Origin: Enoplosus armatus
Lineage: Eukaryota; Chordata; Actinopteri; Centrarchiformes; Enoplosidae
Direction: 5' to 3'
Length of the DNA stretch: 64,000 bases
NCBI RefSeq assembly: GCF_043641665.1
Contig: NC_092198.1
Coordinates: 18,416,501 to 18,480,500, forward strand
The notes below the pieces were generated by a model. That model did not search any database. It saw only the letters and a program-made list of their open reading frames with translations, and had not been told where the DNA came from. Of the stretch, positions 22,376 through 34,756 are shown piece by piece. A program made the position numbers and the translations under genes. Every line of letters starts with the position of its first letter. Position 1 is the first letter of the stretch.

Positions 22376-25340
22376 TTACTGCTGTGTGACCTGAGCAGAA
22401 TAATCTAACAGAGGAACATTATGGAAACCAGAGGGGAATTCACATCTGAGCTCCTCAGCAGGACTCAGGAAGGTCACGTTGGTCTTGTTCAGCCAAGTCA
22501 GGAAGCTCTTCAGGTTTGGATCGCAGTGAAACCGGTTCGTTTTCAGGTCCAGGAAGATGAGAGAGCGGAAAGCGGCGGGGTCAGGGGAGGCTATGAAGTT
22601 GTCGGAGAGGCTGAGTATTTTGAGACTTTTGGGTAAAACATCCGGCTGGAGGTAAGTCAAGGCATTGGATGAGAGGTCCATCTCCACTAGTGAGGTGAGA
22701 CCCTTGAAAACGCCCTGAGGAAGAGACTGCAGTGCGTTGAAGCTCAAGTTGACACCAAGCACATGTGCAAGATTGTCAAACAGATTCAGGCATCTCCCCT
22801 GAGACCACATCGACTGCAGGGAGCTGCTGTGAAGATCCAGAGCTCGGAAATGATTCAAACCAATCGCTGGAACTCGTCTGCTGAGCGTGCACCACCTGAT
22901 TGTGTTTCCTCCAAAGAAGAGATACTGGAGACGTTTCAGTTGAGTCGAAAAAGTGTAAACATCCCCCAGGTTTGTCAATCTGTTGTCATCAATGCTCAGA
23001 TACAGAATATTACCGGCAAACCTTGTGAGACTGCTCACCGACGAGGGCAGCAACTTATTGTCGTTCAACAGGAGGTAATCTAAGCTGGGTAGAGCTGCAG
23101 GGAAGCCAAGCTCTCGCAAAGAGTTTTCTGTTAGATATAATGCTTTCAAGTTGGGAAGTCCACTAAATGAGCCATAACCCAGCGCACCAACGTGATTGTA
23201 AGACAAGTCTAACACTCGCAGGTTTGTCAGAGAAGCAAAAGTGTAAGAATAGATTTCCCCGAGCAGGTTGTGTGACAGGTTGAGCATTTTTAAATGTCCC
23301 TGGAGACCTTCAAAGGCATTTCTGTGAATCTGATTCACTCTGTTTTGGGAAACGTCAACGATTGCGACTTCTCTCAGTGGACTAAAAACCCCCTCTTGCA
23401 ATGCAAATATCCTGTTTTTAGACAGATCCAGAGTGTGGACTGAATTGTTCCTCAGGCCTTCAAACGTGCTCCGGTCTGGATCAGGGAGATTATTGAATGA
23501 AAATCCTTTACCCAGGAGTCCTGACATCTTGAGATAGGAGATCTTAGTTCCCTCTATGGCTCTGAAGAACTGCTTTGATTTACCCACACTGAACCCGTTG
23601 TTGGACAGGTCGAGCGTCTGAAAGGACATTCCTCTGAAAGGATTCCCACATTTCTGCCAGTCAAAACCTAAACTAAACATGGCATTAAGGTGAACAGAGT
23701 CCAGGTTCAGAACCTTGAAGTGGCGTCCCTGGAAACCAACCAGATCAGACTCGCATATTTGGTCAATTTTGTTCAGCTTGAGATTCAAATCTTTCAAATG
23801 AGTCATGTTTGCGAAGAACATTGAAGGCTGGACTCTCTTTATCTGGTTACCAAAGAGGTTAAGAGTCTCTAAGGAGGACATTGGCTCCAGATAGTTGTCC
23901 TTCAGTATGGACTCTTGAAGCAAACAGTAATCCAGGTGGAGATTCCGCAAACCAGACAGTCCCGCAAAAGCCTGCGGCTCCAGTCGAAGGCCGACGTTGA
24001 AGCCCAGCACCAGCCTCCTCAGGCCTCTTTGTCTGCTGAAGGCGTCGTCCCTGATCACAAGTGGCACATACTGTCGTCCAAGGTCCAGCTCCTGCAGCTC
24101 CTCCAGGCCCGACAGGGAGGTGGAGTTGATCTCACCGATGTGGTTCATCTCCAGGTACAGGTGGGTGATGTGGGGAAGGAGAGGAGGAACCCAGCTGAGG
24201 TTCTGGGAGCCACAGTTGGCCACGGAGCCCATAATGAGGCATGATGGAAAACACCCCGGCACCTGGAAATTTTAAAATGTAAGTAAATGTTTTTTTATTT
24301 TAAAGTAGGTAAATGATCAGTTACCACTTAATGCTTACATTTTTTTTTGTGTTGTATGTTATCATCTTATAATGTTTGCTAATTTAAAAAACTTTCAAAA
24401 TAAAAGAAAGAATATCTGCACAACTAAATTATCACACAACCGTACTCCTTACGCTCTGAGATATTAAACACCAATATTTGACTTTTGGAAACGATTTTTA
24501 AAATAATATTTCAATATACTTATGATGTCTTTAAATGTTTTCTAATGCATTTCATTACATTACAACAATATACCTATTATACACAACGTACCAATATACC
24601 TCTTTGTCTTATGCACACACAGAGATACAGAAAACAAAGCAAACAAAAACACACATTTTGAAAAAGTGACAAACAACGACATAGCGCACCAAGAACAAGT
24701 TGCTTCACAGATACAAAACCGTGTTTTCATACATAATAATCCCTAATGAAACATGTCAAATTGAAAATAAATGCTCAAATGATTTGCATAAACACTGTCT
24801 TTAAAGCTCACACAAACATTCTGCAAGCTCCACACAAAAGGCAGTTCATTCTTATATTTCAAGTCCATATAATTCACAAAAGCAACACGTTTTCAAACAT
24901 ATCATCTTCCTGTTAATATAAGTAAGTCTTTTCTAATGGAAGACTTAATAGCATCTGCCTACAGCTCATTCTTTAATACTTGGCCTGTTATGTCTTTTTA
25001 GGAAACTCTTTCACTCTTTTGATATACATACAAGAAAGATCATCATTCTTTCCCTTTTTGATGTAATTCTGTCCTTTTGGATACAACCCTAATATGGAAA
25101 ATATATCTTCTTATAGAAACAGACTTAATCACTGTATTTCTCCGCCCCTTGATGGTGTTATAGAAATAAATGAACTCGCCTATGGAACTGCTGTTTTGAA
25201 AAATAAATCTTACTTACTTACTTAAAAATGTAGGCTAATTACTACTTACAGAGTTGCAGTATTTAATTTACATTTCTATTATGTTTACCTACCTGTAGGA
25301 AAACACAGATGACGAGCACCTGAAGACCCAGCGTCCACAT
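22376..25340 (-). CDS. tlr5s: Soluble-type Toll-like receptor 5 (ectodomain only)
   Basis: Two coding exons on the minus strand. Exon 1 (25340-25293) encodes the 16-residue signal peptide start MWTLGLQVLVICVFLQ and ends in CAG|GTAGGT. The acceptor AG lies at 24263-24264, and exon 2 runs 24262-22376 in phase 0, total 644 aa. An in-frame ATG at 25466 exists, but the 25340 start gives a proper signal peptide. After an LRRNT cap come about twenty leucine-rich repeats (e.g. VHTLDLSKNRIFALQEGVFS, LKMLNLSHNLLGEI, LRVLDLSYNHVGALG) in the order of fish TLR5. The LRRCT follows (about residues 592-644), then stop. There is no transmembrane segment or TIR domain, as in the secreted TLR5S of fish, which binds flagellin and supports signalling by membrane TLR5. 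The LRRCT has HCDP where TLR5 normally has HCDC, and ends VTQQ instead of reaching the last cap cysteine. It lies between kif3c and dtnb, on the opposite strand. Confidence 0.9.
24265..25292 (-). other. Intron of TLR5-like gene
   Basis: A 1.03-kb, AT-rich intron separating the signal-peptide exon from the LRR exon. No microsatellite or recognisable repeat stands out. Confidence 0.8.
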
Positions 25341-25496
25341 CTTCACGCTGTTTTCCAGAAGAAATCCAGCTCTCTGCACTGTAAAATCCAGAGCTCTATT
25401 CTGCAGAGATTTCTGTTCAGCGTTTTTATCTCTGAGGGTTTGCGTCACTTCTGCTGCACATTGCATTGATCCTGCAGCGTAAACATGACGCTGAAT

Positions 25497-25506
25497 GGGA
25501 TTTCCC
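25497..25506 (-). promoter_or_regulatory. Palindromic NF-kB site upstream of TLR5-like gene
   Basis: GGGATTTCCC, a match to the kB consensus GGGRNYYYCC on either strand, lies 157 bases upstream of the ATG at 25340. Beside it is a GAAACGGGAAA string (minus strand, about 25500-25512), loosely ISRE-like. TGCGTCA (25441-25447) is an ATF/AP-1-like site. An NF-kB-inducible promoter fits the acute-phase behaviour reported for fish soluble TLR5. Binding is not shown by sequence alone. Confidence 0.5.
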
Positions 25507-25860
25507 GTTTCTCTTACAGATTTACATGAGCATGGGAAGTACAGTTTCTTTATTAAGTCTTGTGTAGTTTTTATTTCTACACCTTACCCTCTCTATTGAT
25601 CTGTTCTTATTTCTGTCTTGTGCTGCTGCAACAACAACTCTGGAACTCAATAAAAACTTATCTCATCTTATGTAAGATGTACAGCATCTTATATAGTCCT
25701 ATATAGGCAAGTAATTCCACCACTTTAATGCAAATAAAGTAATGAAGTTACATGTGAAATTCAGTTACATCAATGTACTCAACGTACACAGCTTTGGGTC
25801 ACAGGATATGTTGGAAAACAGTTTGATTTTTGCATAATGTTTCCCTCGTGCAACTAATGA

Positions 25861-25930
25861 GCACATTATTTCAATGTGTTGCACATTATTTCAATGTGTT
25901 GCACATTTTTTTAATGAGTTGCATATTTTT
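25861..25930. repeat. 20-bp tandem repeat
   Basis: GCACATTATTTCAATGTGTT is repeated twice perfectly, followed by degenerate copies (GCACATTTTTTTAATGAGTT and the start of a fourth). Confidence 0.85.
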
Positions 25931-25984
25931 TTTCACAATTTCCTTAAAGGATTCTTCCTCTTTCAGATATAAAGACTTCCTCAT

Positions 25985-26460
25985 ATGTTGAATAATAGAG
26001 TACTGTAGTTGTACTGTTGAGGTACTTGCAGTTCCATTTTGTGCCACTACATACTTCTACTCCACTACATCTCAGACGGAAATATCGTACTTTCTACTCC
26101 ACAACCTCTGAAAACTAAAGTTAGGAGTTACTTTGCAGATTTTGGTTTTACATACAATACCAAAATCTGCGTACACATGATCAACGTATATAGTATGACA
26201 TATTGTTATAGTGAATGATAATGTATAATGTCGTAAAACTTTGCTCCACCTCAACCAGCTGTGATATTAAAATACTGCTAATTTGTCGATAAATATAACA
26301 ACATAACACTCTCAAAGGGGCTACTCTGCCCAATAAGTACTTTTACCTTTGATACTTTAAGTGCATTTTGCTAATAATAATTTTGTTCTCATACTTTTAC
26401 TTGTAACGGAGTATTGTCTTGTATCAGAGTGTTGCTACTTCTACTTAAGTAAAAGATATT
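25985..26460. repeat. Fish interspersed repeat family A copy
   Basis: Blocks TTCTACTCCACTACATCTCA, ACTTTAAGTGCATTTTGCTA, ACTTTTACTTGTAACGGAGT and TACTTCTACTTAAGTAAAAG match the other family A copies. It lies upstream of the TLR5-like gene. Confidence 0.75.
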
Positions 26461-26499
26461 GACTGGAAATCTGGACCTACTTCACCTGTTCATATACTG

Positions 26500-26780
26500 C
26501 CTCACTATTTATTCTAGGTGGGCAGTCATCTGACTATCAAAGCAGACGACCGCCCACCTAGAGTCTGGTTCTGCTCGAGGTTTCTGCCTCTTAAAAGGAA
26601 GTTTTTCCTCGCCACTGTCGCCAAAGTGCTGTCTCATGGTGGGAACTGTTGGGTCTCTGTAATAACATTATAAAGAGTCGGTCTAGACCTGCTCTATTTT
26701 GTAAAGTGTCATGAGATGACTTTTGCTGTGATTTGGCGCCATATAAATAAAATTGAATTGAAAATTGAATTGAATTGATT
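26500..26780 (+). mobile_element. Teleost retroposon-like repeat with ATTGA tail
   Basis: Conserved blocks: CTCGAGGTTTCTGCCTCTTA, AAAAGGAAGTTTTTCCTCGC, CACTGTCGCCAAAGTGCT, GTGATTTGGCGCCATATAAA and AAATAAAATTGAATTGA. The tail is the simple repeat (ATTGA)n typical of a reverse-transcribed 3' end. It is one of the most frequent repeat types in fish introns. Shorter relatives in the opposite sense (TTTTATTTATACAGCCCC) occur at about 50992-51080 and 63102-63145. I cannot place it in a named LINE or SINE clade. Confidence 0.75.
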
Positions 26781-26951
26781 CTGATATGAATACTTCTACT
26801 GTAATATTTCTAGTATAGTGAGCACTCAATGTAATCCTAAGCAAATTACCTTTCAATTTCAATCAACTAGCCAATTAATGTCTAAATTAGTAGGTAGGCT
26901 ACATAATATGATGTGTTTGATTTTCATTGCCATCTGCCTGTAACTGAGTAC

Positions 26952-26980
<29 letters not shown>
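26952..26980. repeat. (GT)n microsatellite
   Basis: About 14 GT units. Confidence 0.85.
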
Positions 26981-26984
<4 letters not shown>

Positions 26985-27334
26985 ATGCACACGTGTACTT
27001 TAATCACACAGGGCTGGTGAATTTCACAACCTCTGGAGAATGAGGGTTTGTTCAACACAATACAGAGAGAAAGAGAGGCAGAGGTTGACTGATGTTGTGC
27101 CAGTAAGGTTACAGCTTCTCATAGTGAGGAATAGAGTACAATAGATACAGCTGTCAAACGCATGTAGTGGAGTAAAACGTAGGCTTTAATATCTCCCTCT
27201 GAAATGTAGAAGCATAAAGTGGAAATACTCAAGTTAAGTATCCTCACATTGTACTTAGTTATGCTGTAAAAGTACATGTAGTAGCCTAAATGCAACCTAC
27301 TCTAAAACCAGCCTAACTACTATTAAAATGCCGA

Positions 27335-27709
27335 GTGAGTGTTGTGTTTGTTTTGTGTCAGCGGCATACACCGCTCACTGTCACCGGCGAGGGGGCAGGA
27401 CGGACCGAGGAGAGGAGTGACTTTCTTTCAAAAATAGTACACTTCATCTCGGCAGCAACCGGTGCAGCAGCGGCGGCGGCGGCTACGGCGGCTACGAAGG
27501 GTGTGAAACATGGTTCATTAAGGAAATAAATAACGGGACCGGGACGATATTATTAAACCAAAAGAAGAGCCTACAAAACACGGTGAAAAGAGGAAGTGGA
27601 TATTTTCGGAGAGAGAAGAAACCGGGTTACAGCTAGCTAAAGTCAGTGCCACACGTTTCAGTGTTGATGTTGGTTATTTGGCCACGAATACCTGCCGAAA
27701 ACAGTCCCG
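27335..27709 (+). promoter_or_regulatory. dtnb: GC-rich promoter and probable non-coding dtnb exon 1
   Basis: A local GC-rich segment with a GCAGCAGCGGCGGCGGCGGC run (from about 27463) ends in a consensus donor, CCCG|GTGAGTAG, at 27710. No other coding gene on + starts between here and 39439, where the first coding dtnb exon opens with an acceptor one base before the ATG. A non-coding first exon spliced to 39439 is therefore the simplest model, and human DTNB also has non-coding 5' exons. The 5' end of the exon is not determined. It could alternatively be the start of an unrelated transcript. Confidence 0.5.
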
Positions 27710-30700
27710 GTGAGTAGACCCCGTCTCACATAGTTCTGCTAAGGTAGCTAGGAAGGTCTCAAAAGACAAATGTTTAGGCTTCAGTTGATGTAACTTTGAC
27801 TTTTAATGAGAAACTTCATCCGAGTTGGGAGAGAGTGCGTTCAAGAACACATTCATTCGGCGGGGGTGGGGGGGGACAAGGTGAACAGGGAGTTAAACTT
27901 TTCTGCAATATGGCCGCTCAGATGTCACACAGCTTCCCAGAAGTAGGCAGAACTAAAATAAGATTTGACTCAAGTCTTAGAAATTCGTGGGGGCTCAAAG
28001 TGTCCGCTCAAGACCGTCGAAATATTGTACTTAAAAAGAAAATGGCCCTCCGTGTCGTGAGTGTTGTAGTAGACTTATGGCATGCCCACTTTTCAAATCA
28101 TAACTACTATTGGTGTTTGACTTGTACGTAGTAGTGCTATTCTCGTCTATGGGAGGAACGTTATTCCATTCAAAAATCTGGCAAATCTACGTTCCCTGGC
28201 TTATGGCCAAACATACAGGCTTTGTGGAGCAGAAGTTAATACCTTTTTGAAATCGTTAGTGTCCACTGTGAAATTCGGCAAACTATATGTTAAGTCTCAC
28301 TGATGAAGGCTTAGTGGCATGCACATATGAACACTTAAAATGCAACAAGCTGAATGGAAACAGATGTAAGTTTACAAGTAAGAATGTTATAATGAGGATG
28401 CCAGTGTTAAAGCTAGTAAATCATTGCATCTGATCAGCTGGGGGAAATGAAACGGTTTAGTACATGATAATATGCGTTAATGAACAATCAGTATTGTAAT
28501 GAATCATTACATGTGACTTGTGGGGTCAGCTGAAATCATTTATCACATCACATCCTGCCGAAAGGTGTTATTGGAGATGGCCAAAGCATTTTGGAGGCTC
28601 TAGCAGATTATGACAGCCCTTTCACCCCAAAAATGAGCAAGTACTAAGACAGTGTAAGAACAGGGCTGTCCACATAAGACTGTTTTTGGAAGATTTCTGA
28701 GGGAAATTTGAATTCCTGATCCTGCAAACTGTAAATATCCAGGGGTGCAGATATATGCATGTCTGTGTACCTGTACCTTTTTGTTTACTGCATCAGTATG
28801 GCTAATACAACTGGATTTTTTTATGTTTAATCATAATATTTTTTTTTAACACATGACTTATATTCTGTTTACTGTATCCCAATTATATATTGGTGTTTTC
28901 TCTTTAAGCAACTGTTAGTAAAACAGTACACAACCCATTAAATAATGGTCAAGTTCATTAACAGTGTCATTATAGGCTGTGACAGAAACATATGGTAGTG
29001 TGAAAATCCAAACGCTAGACCAAAAACACAATTAGTGTATTTTTAAGTGTGTGTCCTGTCAGGTTGCAGCTTTTTCCAAACTGTTGCTCCCTGTGGAGGA
29101 AACCTAAAAATAGAGGGATGACAGAGGAAGAGAGATCACATTAACTGATGGGCTGTGTCCCAAAGATGCATATTGTGTACTTTAATTGAGCAGTGGGCGC
29201 TTTGTTTACATCTTTAACTGGGCAAAATGAGAGAGCAAGGCAAGATTTAACCGCCCCACTTTTCCTGGCACCCACCGCCTTGCTCATGATAACCAGGTAT
29301 AAAAACGTGCATTTACTGTATGTATTCTATTTTCCCCAAACAAGTTTTTAACAGGCTCAGTATTTAGGCCTGCCTGCAGAGAATCCTTTGTGGTTTCTTC
29401 ACACCAGCCTTTACTTCATGACTTTTCATCTCAGTGTCTCCATATGGAAAGATTTTAGATGTTAGTTGATTTACCGTGGCGTCGATTGTGTTACTGTCTC
29501 CACTGTGGGTGGGGAGATAATAGCGGTGAGGGTGAAACATATGATTAGAACAGTCATTCCTATCCAGCCTCTAGTTTATATAATTTCTTGAGAGTTAAAT
29601 TATAGTGAAATTTAAGTATTCCTTATTTTGCATGTAGGAGCTGTTGGATGGCCCTCCAATACAGGACCTCAGAGCTCTCCACTTGCTCACAGTTTGGTAT
29701 GTTTGATGCCTCTGAGTTAATGCTCAGATGGCTTGCAGAATAGCAGTAAATTACAGTGTAATGACAGGCTACTTAGCCTCAGTCATTGATTAATAGTAAG
29801 TTTGTTTAACAGCCTGTTATGAATTCCTGTAATGGTTTTCTAAGGTCACTGATACTACTAGCCCTTCAGGCAATCTGTTCATTGATCTGCTTCAGAGCTT
29901 GGTGACTAAATCTATGGGAATCCAGTACAGATACTTGGATCATTGCTGCTACTTCACAAGAATAATATGACTGTTTTAAAATGATTTGCCTTAGGACAAA
30001 GGCATGGGAAAAGAAATAGATAAAAGCTAATCTTTTAGGTCTATGGCTGTGACCCTGATTTAGGAGATTGTTGAGTTGAATATGGGGATCCCTGTGTAGT
30101 GGCCTCTTATATGACGTGATAACAACAGACATTTTACCAAATATAGATATGTGCTTTAGTGACTCTTACACTGTGAAATCTTCCAGCTGGTTGCATATAT
30201 TGTAGAGTATTTTCAGATTTGTCACATTGCAAGTTCAATGTCAACATTTCTACTCTGTTTTCTTCAGGACAGTAGACACAACTTTCACTTCCTATCTCTT
30301 TTTCTTTGTGGTTCTCTTGTACTCTCTTCCTGTCTCTGTCACCATCTCAGTTTCTCACTCTTTACTTCCTGACGGCTTCTTAGTACATCTTGATTTCTCT
30401 TTGTGTCTCTTCTTCATATCTTCATCTTCGTGCTGTGTATCACTCTTTCTGTCTTCGGGTGTTCAGTCCAAAAATGGCACTGTGTTGCTGTAAAACAATG
30501 CAAAGGGGCTGCATTGGTCAGGGCGTGTTACTTCAGGTACTGGTGAGACGTTGAAATTCAACCCAAGAAGGCCAGTTTGAGTAATAGATCCACGGGTTTG
30601 AAGGCTTTACACATGCCAAATCAATTCAATTCATCTAAAGTTATCACAGCAGCAATTGTTTTAGCAATTGCCAGATAAACAGTAGAAATACTAGTAATCT

Positions 30701-32184
30701 ACTTTTCCCATCGAAATGAATTACAAGAGCTGCTTTTGTCTGTCTTAAGACAGTCTTGGAGAGCTTATCTGGGGGAGGTAAAGTGTTTGGGTACATCAGG
30801 GTTTTGGAACTTCTTGAACCTATAAACACCTCTACAACAGACCCCACCATGTCTCCAGCTCAGAACACGCTATAACTTTTGGCATGCTCGCTGTCCATCG
30901 TGTAACCAGAGATGTGTTGCTTCTCTTTTTACCTGCCTGGTGACACCCCCCGGGGGTCATGCCTGGTCAGTCGGGTTGTCTCTTTGGCAGCACAGGGATC
31001 AAAGGTCAGGACTGAGAGACTGGAGACGCAGGGAGAGGCTTTTGCTTTCGGTTCAACCTGCTTGTAATCGGTGTTATTGGTGTGTTTTCTGTGGAAAAGA
31101 GGCTCTAAGTATAGTTAATATCTTTTGTTATTTTCGACAGGGCTACACACAGAACATATATACAAATATTAAAATCAGAATAGAATAAAAATGAATGTAC
31201 ATATTATGAAAATAATATTTAGCTGCAGCCCTTGCCATCATGCAGCACCACTGATACCAAGAGTACCATTAAAACTACTACAAGTACTGTCTTACTAAGA
31301 CATATTCATGCATGCTTGCAGCTGCATATTAAGATCAATTTGGGTTATTAAGGCCTCCAATCATCAACCACAGTAATATCAATCAATGCATACACATTCA
31401 GTCAAACAAATATCATACCAGGGCTGGATTACATTGACTGGACCAAATCTGTTTTTCTGTAAAGAGATTAACTGCATTCCCCGTCCGTCGTCTAGAAACC
31501 TCAGCTAAAGTTTTCCATCTTTTTATTTAATACCTACTGACAGTTTGTTTGGTCTCCATTATGCCTAAAATGTTTCTGGACATTTGAGACCGAGGCAAAC
31601 CACCAGTAATGCAGTCAACTCTTCAAAATGCACAAACCTCCAAGTTTCTCAATTTCCTGAAACCTTAACTTCTTAAAAATTAATTTAGAAAGTTTCTGCA
31701 GAGCTATCGGAGGGATTTGTGGGTCCGGCCAATGAGTCTCATCTGTTTCGCATGTTACAGTAAAGGGTCGTTTAGAGGATAAATGGAGCTCATAGGTATT
31801 TCAGCAACGTCAGTGTCTAAAGTTGCAGCATACTGTGTAAATATATCATGTATAACACACACACACACTGGTCAGGTCCTGTCAGGGCAGACGGTGAGAA
31901 TAGCGAGCAGCTGCAAATGGTAATGTGGTCATGTGGCATGCATGGAGTGTGTGTGGTGTGCAGAGGGTGGTAAACACCCTCTTAGCCCTCTTTAGTACCC
32001 CCTCGTCTGCCTGACGCCTGTTTCTGTAGTGGTGTCATTGCTGCGTCTTCCGTACTGCAGCACTTTAGTTTGTGGATTCACCCACAGAACACAGCGGTGA
32101 GTCGAGTGTGTTGATACAGAATGGTTTTTGGCTACAAAAACAAGCTTGTAGTTTGCGTATTTTACACTGAGGGCAACTGAGAAC

Positions 32185-32186
<2 letters not shown>

Positions 32187-32240
<54 letters not shown>
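32187..32240. repeat. (GT)n microsatellite
   Basis: About 27 GT units. Two more GT/CA tracts lie at 32364-32400 and 32477-32503, so three tracts of mutually complementary strand sense occur within 320 bases. Confidence 0.9.
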
Positions 32241-32242
<2 letters not shown>

Positions 32243-32472
32243 AAGAGAGCGAGAGCACGGTTTGTGGCAGAGATGGTGTGTTCTTGTTTTTTTGGACCAA
32301 TTGCCGTTTTCAGGTGTTGGGCCTACATAAGCATAACCACTGTTCTGATGACATACTGTAGAGTGTGTGTGTGTGTGTGTGTGTCTGTGTGTGTGTGTGT
32401 GGTTAATGCACAGGTGCATCGGTTGGGTGGTCTGCACTGATGCGACACCCCTCTTACACACCCACACACCCA

Positions 32473-32505
<33 letters not shown>

Positions 32506-33841
32506 CCTGAAGAGCAGAGAGAAGTAAATGTTGCGACCGAACATCATAATATTTACTAGAGCTGGAACAATTAGTTGATTAATCAATGAGTCGATGGAAG
32601 GAAAATGAGTTGCCACCTATTTTGTAATGTTTATATCGTGCAGTCAAACCACGATTACTCAACAAGTGTGATACTGGTGGACATACATTGAAAATACAGC
32701 TGAAATTATGGGGACATGTTGACAGTTTTCAGCGTGGTGATTAAGATCCTGCGTGGCATTTAAGGGTTGGTAACCAGACGTGAACAGGAACATCATATTC
32801 TTGTATGTGATATGTCAACATGTCCGGTGGTGATGAAGTGATAGCAAGCTTTTGGCTTATTTTTATAGCACTGTGTCACTGTTTTTTTTCTCTTTGTTGG
32901 TACTGTGACATTTGATCTATAAGATAATGAAATATTTACAGTGTGAATCAGCTGTCTGTCTGTCTTTGTGACACATGCTGACAGGATGTAGCTGTATGCC
33001 TCTTGCAGTGTGTTGAATATGGTGTGAAATCATGATGTTTGTTATATTTAGTTTGGGGAGGATTTTGTTGGCACTTGGCAGCTGCTGTCTTTTCTGATAG
33101 ATTGCCATTATTTACCAAAAGTCAGAGCATGTCTCCAGCTTTTAATGAATATGTTGAGTGCTTATGTCAAGAAGTACACAGTGTTGATTGATTTTAGAAT
33201 TTGAATAACATTAAATGATCCACAAATGTGAAAGGCATTAACATTAATTAAAAGGGTGACCGTAGCATTAGTAGAGTGAGTGCTTTGTGCCTTCTTCTGA
33301 TGACTGATATATTTTTGATAGCTGATATAAAATGCAGTCAGTTAAAGCTAAATCAAAGCAACCTACCATAACTGAAAGAGACACTGTGAATCCATTAAGT
33401 CACGAAATGAGTAACTGATACAGAAAACAGATAACAGATAAAAAGGGAATATTAAAGCATGCTCAGCTGTTTTTAAGGTAAGCTACAATCAGGGAGGATC
33501 ATTCATCATATCAGCGGCGACTACAACTTACATAACTGACCAGAGCAGATTTAAAACATAATAAAAAGACAATTTGGCTTTTGATGACAACCACAAATGT
33601 GCACAGGTCTAATTTGTGTATAGAGATGTGGGCGAGTGTGGCTGTGTTTAGTGTGTGTCTATATCAGTGTGTGTCCTCTGCTGTCCCCAAAGAGCCTTTG
33701 ACATTATTGTCCACAGACTGAAAAGACTTTTCAAATTGCCTTTCTCTTCTCTCTGTGTCTCTCTGCTAGACGTCCCTTATTGAGCCTCCTCTGTCCTGTG
33801 TGACCCCCCTGACACAGAGAGGTATGACCACACACGCGCAT

Positions 33842-33842
<1 letters not shown>

Positions 33843-33892
<50 letters not shown>
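33843..33892. repeat. (CA)n microsatellite
   Basis: About 25 CA units, immediately followed by a family A repeat fragment at about 33928-34130. Confidence 0.9.
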
Positions 33893-33896
<4 letters not shown>

Positions 33897-33927
33897 TCCA
33901 CAAAACAAAATACAAAAAACCTGCAGC

Positions 33928-34130
33928 TGCTGTGTAAAAATACTTAAATACTGTTACAGGTCCTGCATTCAAAATCATACTTCAAAGTACAGAAATATTA
34001 TCAGTGAAATGCACTTAATGTATCAAAGTAAAAGCACTCACATTTATTTATCTCATTCTGCAGTAACATGTCCCCTGTGACTGAGTTGAGGTGGAGCTAG
34101 TTTTAACTAATTAAACTACTTACTTCATAT
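33928..34130. repeat. Fish interspersed repeat family A fragment
   Basis: Blocks ATACTGTTACAGGTCCTGCA, TCATACTTCAAAGTACAGAA and ATGTATCAAAGTAAAAGCAC are shared with the other copies. The following text (34150-34210) contains CACTGGTTCCCAACCTAGAA, related to the hAT-like repeat at 58335-58595. Confidence 0.7.
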
Positions 34131-34647
34131 ACAGTCAGGTAGTTCAGTCCACTGGTTCCCAACCTAGAAGTCAGGCCCCTCCAACGGGTCACAAGATTCA
34201 TTTGGACTGAGGCACAATAATATGCATAACATCTATTAAATAATGATATGTACAAATGTATATTATTTGATAGGTATAAATTGTTTTTTGATCAACAGAC
34301 AGCTTATGGAGAAATACATACACGCTTGTCGTCAAACCACATGATATTTCTATATAATATTTCTGTCATTTATTTATTTAATTCCCTATTTATTTGTTTA
34401 TTTAGATATTTCCACATTTATTTATCTCTCCATATATTTATCCTGTGTTACATTTGGGTCTGATTAGGATGTGTAGAACCTCTGTAAACATTTATGACGT
34501 GCTTGAGTGTGTGTGTTGAGGTCAGTTAATCCACATTGTCTGCCTTACAGCTCAAATGTAAGAATAAGTTCCTCAGACGTCAGAAATACAGTTAAACATT
34601 TTAACCCTGTAAAGGCTGAACCATGAAATAATTGCCAGAAAATTGTG

Positions 34648-34653
34648 TTTATT
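34648..34653 (-). terminator. Candidate poly(A) signal for antisense gene
   Basis: TTTATT on + reads AATAAA on the minus strand, about 560 bases downstream of the stop of the 197-residue ORF at 35210-35212. Confidence 0.4.
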
Positions 34654-34756
34654 GAACCTTCTGACAAATAAAAAAAAAAGAAATGAAATATCAATTTGCA
34701 TATATGAGTTTTAATTTGTATCATTTTTGTACAAAAACATATAAAACACAACATTT

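Noticed and set aside
22376..22600. A frameshifted membrane TLR5 with a lost TIR domain
   Set aside because: No transmembrane or TIR-like coding was found in any frame downstream of the stop, and the exon ends cleanly as in known fish soluble TLR5.
22376..24262. Reading exon 2 of the TLR5-like gene as a complete gene starting at 24262
   Set aside because: The codon there is GTG and is directly preceded by a splice acceptor (TTTCCAG). The signal peptide is encoded by the upstream exon at 25293-25340, in phase.
27335..27529. 64-aa ORF with an alanine run in the 27.4-kb GC-rich exon
   Set aside because: The alanines come from a GCG/GCA triplet repeat. The ORF stops before the splice donor and has no homology I recognise, so the segment is better read as a 5'UTR.
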